Positions 1 to 7,303 of a DNA stretch of 17,703 nucleotides are shown piece after piece (the stretch's first letter is position 1; every line of letters begins with the position of its first letter). This DNA is from an uncultured Roseburia sp. (GTDB taxonomy: Bacteria > Bacillota > Clostridia > Lachnospirales > Lachnospiraceae). A program made the position numbers and the translations under genes. The stretch spans positions 1-17,703 of the forward strand of contig CAKREH010000047.1 in NCBI GenBank assembly GCA_934317215.1, read 5' to 3'. A model generated the notes under the pieces. That model saw nothing but the letters and a program-made list of their open reading frames with translations. It did no database searches and was not told where the DNA came from.

Positions 1-145
1 TTCTTAAAACTGCTATTCTCAACGCTTCAAAAATTCGGCAGATTGGTGCTTTGGGAAGCTGTGTTCATTTTAGAATTGCATTCTGCGGAAACTCAAGATT
101 AATTCACGATGTTTCCCACGATGTTGCATGTTCTGTGCACAGGCA

Positions 146-169
146 GGCATTTTCTGAACTGAAAATGCC
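146..169. repeat. Perfect 9-bp hairpin
   Basis: The arms GGCATTTTC (146-154) and GAAAATGCC (161-169) are perfectly complementary around a 6-base loop. No run of T follows on either strand, so a simple intrinsic terminator is unlikely. It lies 22 bases before a second, longer hairpin. Confidence 0.7.
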
Positions 170-191
170 GTATGATACAGTGGTGGCAGCA

Positions 192-229
192 GATTTTGCC
201 GATTTGGAATGCGAAGCATCGGCAAAATC
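192..229. repeat. Perfect 12-bp hairpin
   Basis: The arms GATTTTGCCGAT (192-203) and ATCGGCAAAATC (218-229) pair perfectly around a 14-base loop. There is no adjacent T-run on either strand. A 12-bp perfect stem is unlikely by chance. It may be part of a structured RNA, a protein-binding site or a terminator lacking its U-tract. Confidence 0.7.
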
Positions 230-268
230 CGTTACTGGAACGAGGTACGAGTGAACAGCAACTGCATC

Positions 269-297
269 TTGACTCTTCCATCACTTTCGGCTAGGAT
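269..297 (+). promoter_or_regulatory. Promoter for the small membrane protein
   Basis: A -35 box TTGACT (269-274) is followed after exactly 17 bases by TAGGAT (292-297), which matches the -10 consensus at four of six positions. It lies about 70 bases before the start codon of the 71-aa gene. The call rests on box matches and spacing only. Confidence 0.45.
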
Positions 298-367
298 AAT
301 CTTAATATATTTCCGGCATTTTGCGTACAATATGCCGATAAATACACCAAAAACTGGAGGGTTGGAT

Positions 368-583
368 TTGAAAAAAATAAAACGTATTCTTGCCATTCTT
401 GGCGCAATTATCTTAGCCGGTCTTTATATTTCCACCATCGTCTGTGCACTTTCTTCCAATGAGAACTATATGGATATGCTGATGGCGTCGGTTTATGCAA
501 CCGTGATCATTCCGGTGCTGATCTGGGCATATTCTTTTGTATATAAGATGGTCAGGAAAAATCATGAGCATAAGGAAGATTAA
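368..583 (+). CDS. Small two-helix membrane protein, unknown function
   Basis: This encodes a 71-residue protein of unknown function. It begins with a short lysine/arginine-rich stretch, then one hydrophobic helix (about residues 6-27, starting ILAILGAIILAGLYIS), a short polar loop with SSNENYMD, a second helix (about 36-58), and a charged cytoplasmic tail ending KNHEHKED. This predicts two membrane segments with both ends inside. I chose the TTG at 368 because GGAGG at 356-360 sits 7 bases upstream; the in-frame TTG at 362 is too close to that site, and the first in-frame ATG, at 209, lies far upstream in sequence with no protein character. It is one of only two plus-strand genes here and is convergent with citrate synthase. 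Small proteins of this type are common in Lachnospiraceae, but I know of no assigned role. Confidence 0.7.
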   Translation: MKKIKRILAILGAIILAGLYISTIVCALSSNENYMDMLMASVYATVIIPVLIWAYSFVYKMVRKNHEHKED

Positions 584-598
584 TTGCCACTGTCCAGA

Positions 599-631
599 CG
601 CAGGCTTGACACTTTGCTGTCAAGCTATGCG
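599..631. terminator. Hairpin between convergent genes, possible terminator
   Basis: GCTTGACA (604-611) and TGTCAAGC (618-625) form an 8-bp stem with a 6-base loop, extended by CGCA (599-602) with TGCG (628-631). It lies between the ends of the small membrane gene (583) and citrate synthase (677). Neither strand has a clean T-run after it, so it is a weak or bidirectional terminator at best. Confidence 0.4.
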
Positions 632-676
632 CCGTAGTGTATATTGTTGTGAGATTAATTTTCCTCTGCTCATTTT

Positions 677-2032
677 TTATCGCTCTTCTAACGGCACATA
701 TGCTTTCTCTGGCATAATGCTCCGGTATGCAGGACGAATGATCTTATCCATATTTACCAGTTCTTCCATGCGGTGCGCACTCCATCCGACAATACGGGCA
801 ATCGCAAAGATCGGGGTATAAAGCTCTAACGGGATGTCTAACATACTGTATACAAATCCACTGTAAAAGTCCACGTTGGCTGAAACCCCCTTATAGATAT
901 GGCGTTTTTCCGCGATCACTTCCGGTGCAAGATTTTCTACCATACTGTATAATGCAAAATCTTTTTCTCTTCCCTTCGCCACCGCGAGCCTTTCCACAAA
1001 GCTTTTGAATACGCGCGCTCTTGGATCAGAAAGAGAGTAAACGGCATGACCCATACCATAAATCAGTCCTTTTTTATCAAATGCCTGTTTGTCGACAAGC
1101 TGCCCTAAATAATTCTTGACTTCGTCCCTGTCTCCCCAGTCCTTCACATGACTTCTCATATCGTCCATCATCTCTACAACCTTGATATTGGCACCGCCGT
1201 GTTTTGGCCCTTTTAAGGAAGAAAGTGCCGCTGCCATGACAGAATATGTATCGGATCCGGAAGATGTCACAACCCTCGTTGTAAACGTAGAGTTATTTCC
1301 ACCACCGTGCTCCATATGAAGTACCAGTGCAATGTCAAGCACGCGTGCCTCCAGTTCCGTGTACGCCTTATCCGGGCGCAGCATAAGCAGCAGATTCTCC
1401 GCTGCTGACAATCCCTCCTGCGGGCGATGGATATAAAGACTGTCGTCACAGATATAATGGTTGTATGCATGGTAACCGTACACCGCAAGCATCGGGAATA
1501 CACTGATCAGCTTGATACACTGCTCTAACTGTGTATGCAGCTCCTGATCAGCGATCGTCTCATCATAGGAAGCAAGTGTCAGCACGCTTCTCGTCAGCGA
1601 ATTCATGATATCCTTGCTCGGTGCCTTCATAATGACATCTCTGGTAAAGTTTGTCGGAAGCTGTCTGCACTCTTCTAACATACTCTTAAACGCCCTTAAT
1701 TTCGCAATATCCGGCAGTTCGCCAAACAAGAGCAGATATGCCACCTCCTCGAATCCAAAACGCTTTCCCTCAAATCCATGGATCAGGTCGATCACATTGT
1801 AACCGCGGTACCAGAGCTGTCCGTCACACGGAACCTTTTTCCCATCCTCCGTTTTAAATGCATCGATCCTCGAAATATTGCTGATCCCCGCAAGTACACC
1901 GGTTCCATCCACATCTCTCAAACCACGTTTTACCCCGAACTCCTTAAACAGCTCCGGCGGGATTCTGTCATTACGTTCACATATTGTCATCAGTTCTTCC
2001 GTTTCTTTTCCAAAATCTCCATATTGGTTCAT
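677..2032 (-). CDS. gltA: Citrate synthase
   Basis: This enzyme condenses acetyl-CoA and oxaloacetate to citrate, feeding the oxidative branch of the TCA cycle and so 2-oxoglutarate and glutamate supply. The 451-residue length suits the family. The catalytic triad is visible: His278 in GPKHGGAN, His329 in GMGHAV followed by DPRAR, and Asp388 in NVDFYSG. Upstream, HMEHGGGNNSTF is the usual substrate-site helix. The ATG at 2032 has AGGAGG at 2040-2045. The start codon overlaps the stop of the MarR gene by four bases (ATGA), so the two are probably translationally coupled and co-transcribed. No aconitase or isocitrate dehydrogenase lies next to it. A methylcitrate synthase activity cannot be excluded from sequence alone, but no propionate genes accompany it. 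Confidence 0.95.
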   Translation of the reverse strand: MNQYGDFGKETEELMTICERNDRIPPELFKEFGVKRGLRDVDGTGVLAGISNISRIDAFKTEDGKKVPCDGQLWYRGYNVIDLIHGFEGKRFGFEEVAYLLLFGELPDIAKLRAFKSMLEECRQLPTNFTRDVIMKAPSKDIMNSLTRSVLTLASYDETIADQELHTQLEQCIKLISVFPMLAVYGYHAYNHYICDDSLYIHRPQEGLSAAENLLLMLRPDKAYTELEARVLDIALVLHMEHGGGNNSTFTTRVVTSSGSDTYSVMAAALSSLKGPKHGGANIKVVEMMDDMRSHVKDWGDRDEVKNYLGQLVDKQAFDKKGLIYGMGHAVYSLSDPRARVFKSFVERLAVAKGREKDFALYSMVENLAPEVIAEKRHIYKGVSANVDFYSGFVYSMLDIPLELYTPIFAIARIVGWSAHRMEELVNMDKIIRPAYRSIMPEKAYVPLEER

Positions 2033-2472
2033 GTCCCATCCTCCTGTTCTGCCTGAATATTCTTCATGATCTTGCCCATTACCCGCTTTAAGCAGCTTCG
2101 TTCTTCCTCCGTTACGCCCGCAAACAGACGCTCTAAAATATCTGACCGGATCTGCTCAAACTCTTCCAGCACGGGTTTTGCCTTACCGGTCATACGAATG
2201 TGTATTTTTCTGTGATCTGCCTCGTCAGCAACCAGCTCAATATATCCATGCTGTTTTAAATTGTCTACCGATTTCGAAATATGTGCCTTGGATAAATGCT
2301 GTATCTCGATCAGATCTTTCGCGGTATCCTTCTGTTTCTCATGGGAAATCAGATAAAGAATATCCAGTTCTACATGGCGAAGATCATATGTTTCCATCAG
2401 CCGTTCGCATGCCTGCTCGATCACTTTTCTCATCTGCTGGTTGGTTCCAAATATTTCATACTCACTGTACAT
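2029..2472 (-). CDS. MarR-family transcriptional regulator
   Basis: This is a 147-residue winged helix-turn-helix regulator. The recognition region is about residues 59-78 (HLSKAHISKSVDNLKQHGYI), followed by the wing DEADHRKIHIRMT at about 83-95. The flanking N- and C-terminal helices would form the dimer interface. It is the first gene of the unit and overlaps the citrate synthase start, so it probably controls its own synthesis and that of citrate synthase. A near-palindromic site lies just after its promoter. No cysteine pattern points clearly to redox sensing; the ligand is unknown. The ATG at 2472 has GGAG 8 bases upstream. Confidence 0.9.
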   Translation of the reverse strand: MYSEYEIFGTNQQMRKVIEQACERLMETYDLRHVELDILYLISHEKQKDTAKDLIEIQHLSKAHISKSVDNLKQHGYIELVADEADHRKIHIRMTGKAKPVLEEFEQIRSDILERLFAGVTEEERSCLKRVMGKIMKNIQAEQEDGT

Positions 2473-2540
2473 CAGCCCTGCTCCACATTCTTTTTTCTTC
2501 GGTGAATCGTTTTTTTATTTCCTGCTTTGCGGTTTGAATT

Positions 2541-2556
2541 AGTTCGTTAATGAACT
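2541..2556. promoter_or_regulatory. Palindromic operator candidate for the MarR protein
   Basis: AGTTCGTTAATGAACT is a 16-bp inverted repeat with seven of eight pairs matching. It lies 11 bases downstream of the -10 box, about where transcription should begin. The size and AT-rich centre fit MarR-family operators, which typically read as 16-20 bp palindromes near autoregulated promoters. Binding is inferred. Confidence 0.55.
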
Positions 2557-2567
2557 TTCTTGCATTT

Positions 2568-2596
2568 ATGTTACATCTTTTTGCCAAAAGTGTCAA
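2568..2596 (-). promoter_or_regulatory. Promoter of the marR-gltA unit
   Basis: On the minus strand TTGACA (2591-2596) is followed after exactly 17 bases by TAACAT (2568-2573). The -35 is a perfect consensus and the -10 matches four of six positions. It drives the marR and citrate synthase pair, with an untranslated leader of roughly 90 bases. Confidence 0.75.
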
Positions 2597-2614
2597 ATTA
2601 AGAATTTATGAACT

Positions 2615-2650
2615 TAAAAATACCGGACTGCTTTTGCCTGCAATCCGGTA
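2615..2650 (-). terminator. Rho-independent terminator after the DUF4340 gene
   Basis: Read on the minus strand, TACCGGA (from 2644-2650) pairs with TCCGGTA (from 2621-2627), with an inner TGC/GCA extension, and is followed directly by five T (A-run at 2616-2620). It lies about 40 bases after the stop of the 218-aa gene and closes the ABC exporter unit. Confidence 0.8.
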
Positions 2651-2690
2651 CTCCTGATATTTATGTTAATCCATCTGCCATAGGGGCTTT

Positions 2691-3347
2691 TTATTTTGTC
2701 TCTGTTTCCTCTATTTCAACAGACTCTGTGTCATTCGGCACCACAGTCGCCGTTTCTGTTTCATCCACAGTCTCCGACGGTTCTTCTGCCTCCGTCTCCG
2801 TGTCATCTGCTTTTGCTGTCAGATCTTCGACGCTCTTATTAAATCCGGCTGCTGTCGTGCTGTCCACAACATATATGGTATCGCTGCCGCCCGTTTTCAG
2901 GTAATACTCATTCGTGATCTCATTCTGGCTGCCAATATAGATCGTCGTAAGCCCGGCATCCGTTTTTAATGTAACCGTATTTGCAGGATCATCCAGTCCA
3001 AAGTCCGACTGGTCATCATACTCCGTTACCTCATCCGTCGCAGTGATCTGTGCTGCCTTATTTATAAGTACCTCAAGTGCGCTCTCGTCAATATCAACCG
3101 ACTGGTCATCATCATAACTCCACTCCGTTCCATTTTTTGCAAAAGAAAGTGTTGTTCCTTCCAGCACATAAGAAAACTGTGTGATATCAGAAACCTCAAG
3201 ATCCGTCACCTGGATCTTTTCTGCCTCCGCCTCGGCATTTTCTTTCTCTTCCTGTTTTTTACTGTAAAAATGAACGCCTATATACGCAAGAATCAGAAAG
3301 ATCAGTAATATAACCAGAACAATCATCTGCTTTTTCTGTTTCTGCAT
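2691..3347 (-). CDS. DUF4340-type membrane-anchored protein
   Basis: This is a 218-residue protein with a basic N-terminus (MQKQKKQ), one transmembrane helix at about residues 8-28, a short charged linker rich in E/K/A, and an extracytoplasmic domain at about 46-178. That domain carries a pattern typical of DUF4340, for example FGLDDPANTVTLKTD at about 116-130 and YIGSQNEITNEYYLK at about 137-151. The last 40 residues are acidic and dominated by T, E, D and S. DUF4340 proteins usually accompany GldA/GldF/GldG-like ABC systems, as here. The start overlaps the stop of the GldFG-like gene by one base (TAATG), so the two are coupled. Its biochemical role is not known; an accessory subunit of the exporter is the natural inference. 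Confidence 0.8.
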   Translation of the reverse strand: MQKQKKQMIVLVILLIFLILAYIGVHFYSKKQEEKENAEAEAEKIQVTDLEVSDITQFSYVLEGTTLSFAKNGTEWSYDDDQSVDIDESALEVLINKAAQITATDEVTEYDDQSDFGLDDPANTVTLKTDAGLTTIYIGSQNEITNEYYLKTGGSDTIYVVDSTTAAGFNKSVEDLTAKADDTETEAEEPSETVDETETATVVPNDTESVEIEETETK

Positions 3348-5467
3348 TATTTTTTCCTCCTTACTGCCCAGATCACAACTCCGATAATAATCAGCACGAC
3401 CGGTATAAAAATACTTGCCGCCAGTCCGCCAATAATTGTTGAGATTGAAGTGATCGTGATCGTACTCATCTTATAATCTTTTACCGGAATAACGCTGGTA
3501 TTATCATCCTCTCCACCAGTAAGATTCGTCATAATATCCGTAAACATCGATACGTTGCTTCCAGATACGATCTGGTCTGTAGAATCTGTAAATAGTTCCA
3601 TAGAACCTGCCACAACGACCTGGGATGATGTATCATTTTCTGTTTTTGCTGCCGCAAGTGCGATCGTAAACGGTCCCTCAATATCTCCGTCTTCTTTTTC
3701 AGATGTTGTTGCATTGTTCGCATCAATCTTTGATACCGCCTTATCGGTTGTCTGCAGCAATGCAGTATAGGTCACGTCATCAGAAGATCCATCATAACTG
3801 AATGCTTCGCTGTACGGTGCAAAAATATATTTTCCGCTGACTGACGAAGTATAATCGCTGCTCTCTACTTCCGGAAGCAGATAGTATGGAATGTTACTAT
3901 AATAGTAGGAACTGTCATTCTCCATGACAATACCATCCACACGCTCAATGCCGTATGCTTTTAAAATGCTTTCAAAATTTGTCAGATCCTTGTACTGGAA
4001 ATTGGTTGTGATCAGTGCTTTCCCGCCTTTTTCCAGATAATCGGTCACTTTCTTTGCATCATCTGCGGAGAAATCCGAAGTCGGTGCGTTGATAATGATC
4101 GCCGATGCATCGTCCGGCACTGCATCTTCTTTTAACAATGTCAGCTCCGTGAGTGTCATATTCGCCTTCTCGATTGCTTCCGAAAATCCGCCGGAAAGCG
4201 AAGTTTCACCATGTCCTGTGATCTCATAGACAACCGGCAGTTCGCCCGAATCTTTTGTCACATACTGGAGTGCACTTGTGATCTGTCCTTCGGCATCATA
4301 TCCGTCAAGGCTTCTTGAATAAGAGGAATAATCATAGGAGTACTCGTAAATATCGTTGTAATCGATCACTCTGGAACGTGCATCACTCGCAACGATCAGA
4401 CTGTTTGAAGCAGGTGCATCCGTCGTATACTTCTGGAAAAATGTCGGATTCGTCGACGGATTGACATAGCTTACTTTTACATGACCAGACAGATCCTCAT
4501 AACGCTGTAATGTCTCCGAGAGCGTACTGTCTGCATTTTTTTCTGCCGCAAGCACATAGATATTGACATCCTGATCCAGTGTCTTTAAATAATCTTTTGT
4601 TGTATCTGTGATGGAATATAACTTTGTGGATGTCGCATCGATTGCCGTGATCGTGGACGGCAGCTCATTTGCCACCAGATTCACAACAACAGCAATGGCA
4701 AAGGCAACAACGATCATTCCGATGGAAAACGCCCCCGGCGCGATCTTTTTAGTGCTGACTGAATATCTGCGTTTCTGGATCAGCTGGCAGCTCAAAAACA
4801 GGCAGATTCCGATCACCGACAGAAAATAGATCACGCCTGTAAGATCTAAGCAGCCATTCATAAATTTATCCAACGGTGTGTACAGATCATATACATTTAA
4901 TATTTTCGTCAGGAGATTACCGCTCTGTGAAATCATGCTGGTAATACTAGACATCATGTAACCAAGGAACAATGCTGCAAAACCAAGCACTGCTGCGATA
5001 ACCTGGCTTTCGGTCACCACTGACATCAGCATGCCGATCGCAATACATGCGCAGCCATACAGCCAGAATCCCAAAATAGCCACATAGCTCTCCCCAAGCG
5101 GCACGGAACCATAAATGGATAAAAATAACGGGGTCAGCGCAACAACGATCATTGCAATGGAGAAAACTCCGACCATGGCAAGATATTTGCCAAATACGAT
5201 CTTTCCAAGCGGAACCGGGGAAGTTAACATCAGCTGATCCGTCTTTGTATGCCGTTCCTCCGCAAAGCTCCGCATGGTAAGTACCGGTACTGCGATCATC
5301 ACAATAAATGAAACTGCGGAAAGCGAATACGAAACATAAGGCGAACCGGACCTTAAGTTATAAGCATAAAAATACAATCCATATAAAGCGAGTACTGCTG
5401 CAATAAAAAACCATCCCACCACAGTCTGGAAGTAGGATCTGATCTCACGTTTAAAAATTGCAAACAT
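3347..5467 (-). CDS. Fused GldF-GldG-like ABC permease and auxiliary protein
   Basis: This 706-residue protein joins two parts. Residues 1-230 are an ABC-2 permease with about six hydrophobic segments and the family hallmark RSFAEERHTKTDQLMLTSPV at about 67-85. A further membrane helix at about 247-268 opens the second part, an extracytoplasmic domain of about 400 residues resembling GldG / ABC-type auxiliary proteins (for example ITGHGETSLSGGFSEA). It ends with a transmembrane helix at about 680-702 followed by RRKK. In gliding Bacteroidetes the two parts are separate genes, gldF and gldG; fused forms occur in Firmicutes. It is coupled by one-base overlaps to the ATPase upstream and the DUF4340 gene downstream. 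It should form the membrane channel of the exporter; the substrate is unknown. Confidence 0.85.
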   Translation of the reverse strand: MFAIFKREIRSYFQTVVGWFFIAAVLALYGLYFYAYNLRSGSPYVSYSLSAVSFIVMIAVPVLTMRSFAEERHTKTDQLMLTSPVPLGKIVFGKYLAMVGVFSIAMIVVALTPLFLSIYGSVPLGESYVAILGFWLYGCACIAIGMLMSVVTESQVIAAVLGFAALFLGYMMSSITSMISQSGNLLTKILNVYDLYTPLDKFMNGCLDLTGVIYFLSVIGICLFLSCQLIQKRRYSVSTKKIAPGAFSIGMIVVAFAIAVVVNLVANELPSTITAIDATSTKLYSITDTTKDYLKTLDQDVNIYVLAAEKNADSTLSETLQRYEDLSGHVKVSYVNPSTNPTFFQKYTTDAPASNSLIVASDARSRVIDYNDIYEYSYDYSSYSRSLDGYDAEGQITSALQYVTKDSGELPVVYEITGHGETSLSGGFSEAIEKANMTLTELTLLKEDAVPDDASAIIINAPTSDFSADDAKKVTDYLEKGGKALITTNFQYKDLTNFESILKAYGIERVDGIVMENDSSYYYSNIPYYLLPEVESSDYTSSVSGKYIFAPYSEAFSYDGSSDDVTYTALLQTTDKAVSKIDANNATTSEKEDGDIEGPFTIALAAAKTENDTSSQVVVAGSMELFTDSTDQIVSGSNVSMFTDIMTNLTGGEDDNTSVIPVKDYKMSTITITSISTIIGGLAASIFIPVVLIIIGVVIWAVRRKK

Positions 5468-6414
5468 TATTTTGTTCCTCCTTCCTGTGATGTGAGTTCA
5501 AGGAATACATCCTCTAAGGACTTCGATGCCGCCTTCATCTCTAAGATCGGCATATGATGTTCCACGCAGGTGTAATAAATCGCCTCACGCACATCCGCAT
5601 CTTTTTTTGCCGTCACAAGAAGCTGTACCGTGCCATCCTCTTTCGACTCTGTTTTTTCACACCGCTCCACCTGTGCGATCTCACGGATCGCTGTTTCCGC
5701 AGTATCTTCCTCTGCCTTCACTAACAGCCCGATCTCCTGTGCACCGGTCATCCGCTCTGACAGATTCTCCGTGGAATCACTGGCAACGAGTTTTCCGTGT
5801 GAAATAATAAATACATGATCACAGACAGCAGAGATTTCAGACAAAATATGGGAACTTAGTATGATCGTATGTTTCTTTCCAAGTTCCTTGATGAGATCCC
5901 TGATCTCTATGATCTGTTTCGGGTCCAACCCTACGGTTGGCTCATCTAAGATCAGTATTTCCGGATATCCAAGTACTGCCTGCGCAAAACCGACTCTCTG
6001 GCGGTATCCTTTTGACAGGTTGCGGATCAATCTTCCCGATACTTCCTCTGTTTTTGTAATTTTCATGGCTTCCTTCACATATCCTGCCCGCAGGCTTTTC
6101 TCTAACTTCTTTAATTCAGCCACAAAATCCAGATATTCTTTTACCGTCATATCCATATAAAGAGGCGGCAGTTCCGGCAGATACCCCACACACTTTTTTG
6201 CTTCCTCCGGCTGTTTTAACACATCAAATCCGTTGATCTTTACCTCACCAGATGTCGCTGCAAGGTAGCCGGTAATAATATTCATCGTTGTTGATTTTCC
6301 GGCTCCGTTCGGGCCCAGAAAACCATAGATTTTACCCGGCTCTACCGTGAGCGACAGATCATCAACAGCAACATGACTGCCGTATTTTTTTACCAGATGA
6401 TTGATCTCAATCAC
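5467..6414 (-). CDS. ABC transporter ATP-binding protein (GldA-like)
   Basis: This 315-residue ATPase powers the membrane protein encoded next. Walker A is GPNGAGKS at residues 34-41, the signature is LSKGYRQR at 133-140, Walker B is ILILDEP at 153-159, the D-loop is GLDP, and the switch histidine is His189 in SSHILSE. The C-terminal third (about 225-315) fits the regulatory extension common in ABC-2 exporters, which explains the length beyond a bare 220-residue domain. The start is a GTG at 6414 with AGGAGG at 6423-6428. It is the first gene of the unit, followed by the GldFG-like and DUF4340 genes. Drug or antibiotic exporters share this architecture, but the two partner genes favour the GldA group. 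Confidence 0.9.
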   Translation of the reverse strand: MIEINHLVKKYGSHVAVDDLSLTVEPGKIYGFLGPNGAGKSTTMNIITGYLAATSGEVKINGFDVLKQPEEAKKCVGYLPELPPLYMDMTVKEYLDFVAELKKLEKSLRAGYVKEAMKITKTEEVSGRLIRNLSKGYRQRVGFAQAVLGYPEILILDEPTVGLDPKQIIEIRDLIKELGKKHTIILSSHILSEISAVCDHVFIISHGKLVASDSTENLSERMTGAQEIGLLVKAEEDTAETAIREIAQVERCEKTESKEDGTVQLLVTAKKDADVREAIYYTCVEHHMPILEMKAASKSLEDVFLELTSQEGGTK

Positions 6415-6454
6415 GTTTCTCTCCTCCTTATTTCATTTTCAATATATGCCACTG

Positions 6455-6471
6455 CACACGCTTGTCGTGTG
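6455..6471. repeat. Inverted repeat in the leader of the ABC unit
   Basis: CACACG (6455-6460) and CGTGTG (6466-6471) flank a 5-base spacer. The repeat lies between the suggested promoter and the ribosome binding site of the ATPase gene, so it could be an operator or a small leader hairpin. Confidence 0.4.
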
Positions 6472-6487
6472 ACCAGTAACCAAATTA

Positions 6488-6520
6488 TTACTTTATAAGA
6501 GTAACGTGTAATTGTGTTTA
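6488..6520 (-). promoter_or_regulatory. Possible promoter of the ABC unit with a dyad over the -10
   Basis: On the minus strand TAAACA (6515-6520) and TATAAA (6492-6497) are separated by 17 bases; each matches consensus at four or five of six positions. The -10 is embedded in an inverted repeat TTACT (6488-6492) / AGTAA (6500-6504), which could be a repressor site. No regulator gene lies beside this unit. Moderate to low certainty. Confidence 0.35.
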
Positions 6521-6557
6521 AAAGGGGATGAATCTGTGATAAAAATGTGAACATATA

Positions 6558-6590
6558 CAATAGAATGCACACCCTGCGAGCATTCTATTG
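6558..6590. repeat. Perfect 11-bp hairpin between operons
   Basis: CAATAGAATGC (6558-6568) and GCATTCTATTG (6580-6590) pair perfectly around an 11-base loop. It lies between the terminator of the HAD gene and the promoter region of the ABC unit. No T-run follows on either strand, so it is not a standard terminator. Confidence 0.65.
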
Positions 6591-6594
6591 TCAT

Positions 6595-6632
6595 GAATAA
6601 AAGCAGCCTCCACATCCGTGAAAGCTGCTCTT
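6595..6632 (-). terminator. Terminator of the purA-HAD unit
   Basis: On the minus strand AAGAGCAGC pairs with GCTGCTTTT (plus-strand arms at 6624-6632 and 6599-6607) with one G-T pair and a 16-base loop, and the 3' arm ends in a T-rich stretch. It lies about 50 bases after the stop codon of the HAD gene. The T-run is short, so termination may be moderate. Confidence 0.6.
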
Positions 6633-6682
6633 ATCCTGTATCTCTTCCTGTGATACGGTTTTATGCAGTCATGTACCATTTC

Positions 6683-7285
6683 CTACATCACACCATATGT
6701 TTTTAATTTTTCCAAAGCATCCTGCTGTGTTGTAAACAGCACCGTATGAATGCCCTGTGCTTCCGCTGCTTCGACATTCTCCCTGCGGTCATCTAAAAAT
6801 ACACACTCATCTGCCACAAGGCTAAATTTGTCCAACAGTGTCTGATAGATCTCCGGTTCCGGCTTGATCTGATGAACTTCAAAGGAAAATACCTGCCCGT
6901 CCACATCCGAAAGAAATGAAAGTGCTTCCGCTGTGTGTTCATAAGTCCATTTTCCATAATTGGAAAGGATATACACATGATAACCTTTCTGTTTCAGTTC
7001 TTTGATCCATGCACGCGAATAATCATACTGGTAAATTGCCTGTGCAACATTTTCCCAGAACAGGCGGATCTCTTTTTCGTATTCCGGCGCATTCCGGATA
7101 AATACAGTAAGCTGCTCCTCTGCATCCAGGACACTGCGGTCTGATTCATTCCAGGCATCAGAGTAAACGGTCGCATTTCCAACCGCCTCCTCTGTCTTTT
7201 CATCAAAGCCTAACTCTGCAAACGCCGCATGCGGATCCCAGTTGACTAACACCATTCCTACGTCAAAAATAATATTTTTTATCAT
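6683..7285 (-). CDS. HAD-family phosphatase (subfamily IA, YihX-like)
   Basis: This is a 200-residue haloacid dehalogenase-type hydrolase, expected to remove phosphate from a small organic substrate in the cytoplasm. Motif I is IIFDVGMVLV with nucleophile Asp8; position 10 is Gly where most HAD phosphatases have the acid/base Asp, as in the YihX-like 'FDxGxV' group. Motif II is YILSNYG (Ser108), motif III is Lys141 in QIKPEPE, motif IV is Asp165-Asp166 in VFLDDRREN. A helical cap lies between motifs I and II. It starts 18 bases after the purA stop with an AAGGA-type site, so it is co-transcribed with purA; a nucleotide or sugar phosphate is a reasonable but unproven substrate. Confidence 0.85.
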   Translation of the reverse strand: MIKNIIFDVGMVLVNWDPHAAFAELGFDEKTEEAVGNATVYSDAWNESDRSVLDAEEQLTVFIRNAPEYEKEIRLFWENVAQAIYQYDYSRAWIKELKQKGYHVYILSNYGKWTYEHTAEALSFLSDVDGQVFSFEVHQIKPEPEIYQTLLDKFSLVADECVFLDDRRENVEAAEAQGIHTVLFTTQQDALEKLKTYGVM

Positions 7286-7303
7286 ATCGGATAGTCCTTT
7301 TTC

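Larger units (their letters stand above)
1..291. other. Stretch with no supported gene, rich in hairpins
   Basis: No reading frame here resembles a protein I know. The open frames on both strands are short, lack good ribosome binding sites and are compositionally odd. The segment carries two strong inverted repeats, listed separately, and a promoter-like site at its right end. It could be a structured RNA, the remnant of a decayed gene, or the 3' flank of a gene to the left of the window. I cannot decide between these. Confidence 0.5.

Noticed and set aside
99..284. Minus-strand 61-codon frame in the left stretch
   Set aside because: Cysteine-rich low-quality sequence with no start signal, crossing both hairpins.
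606..644. TTGACA at 606-611 as a promoter
   Set aside because: It is part of the hairpin stem and has no -10 box at 16-18 bases.
5526..6160. Plus-strand open frames opposite the ABC ATPase
   Set aside because: They are antisense to a clearly conserved ATPase, have no ribosome binding sites and have biased, protein-unlike composition.
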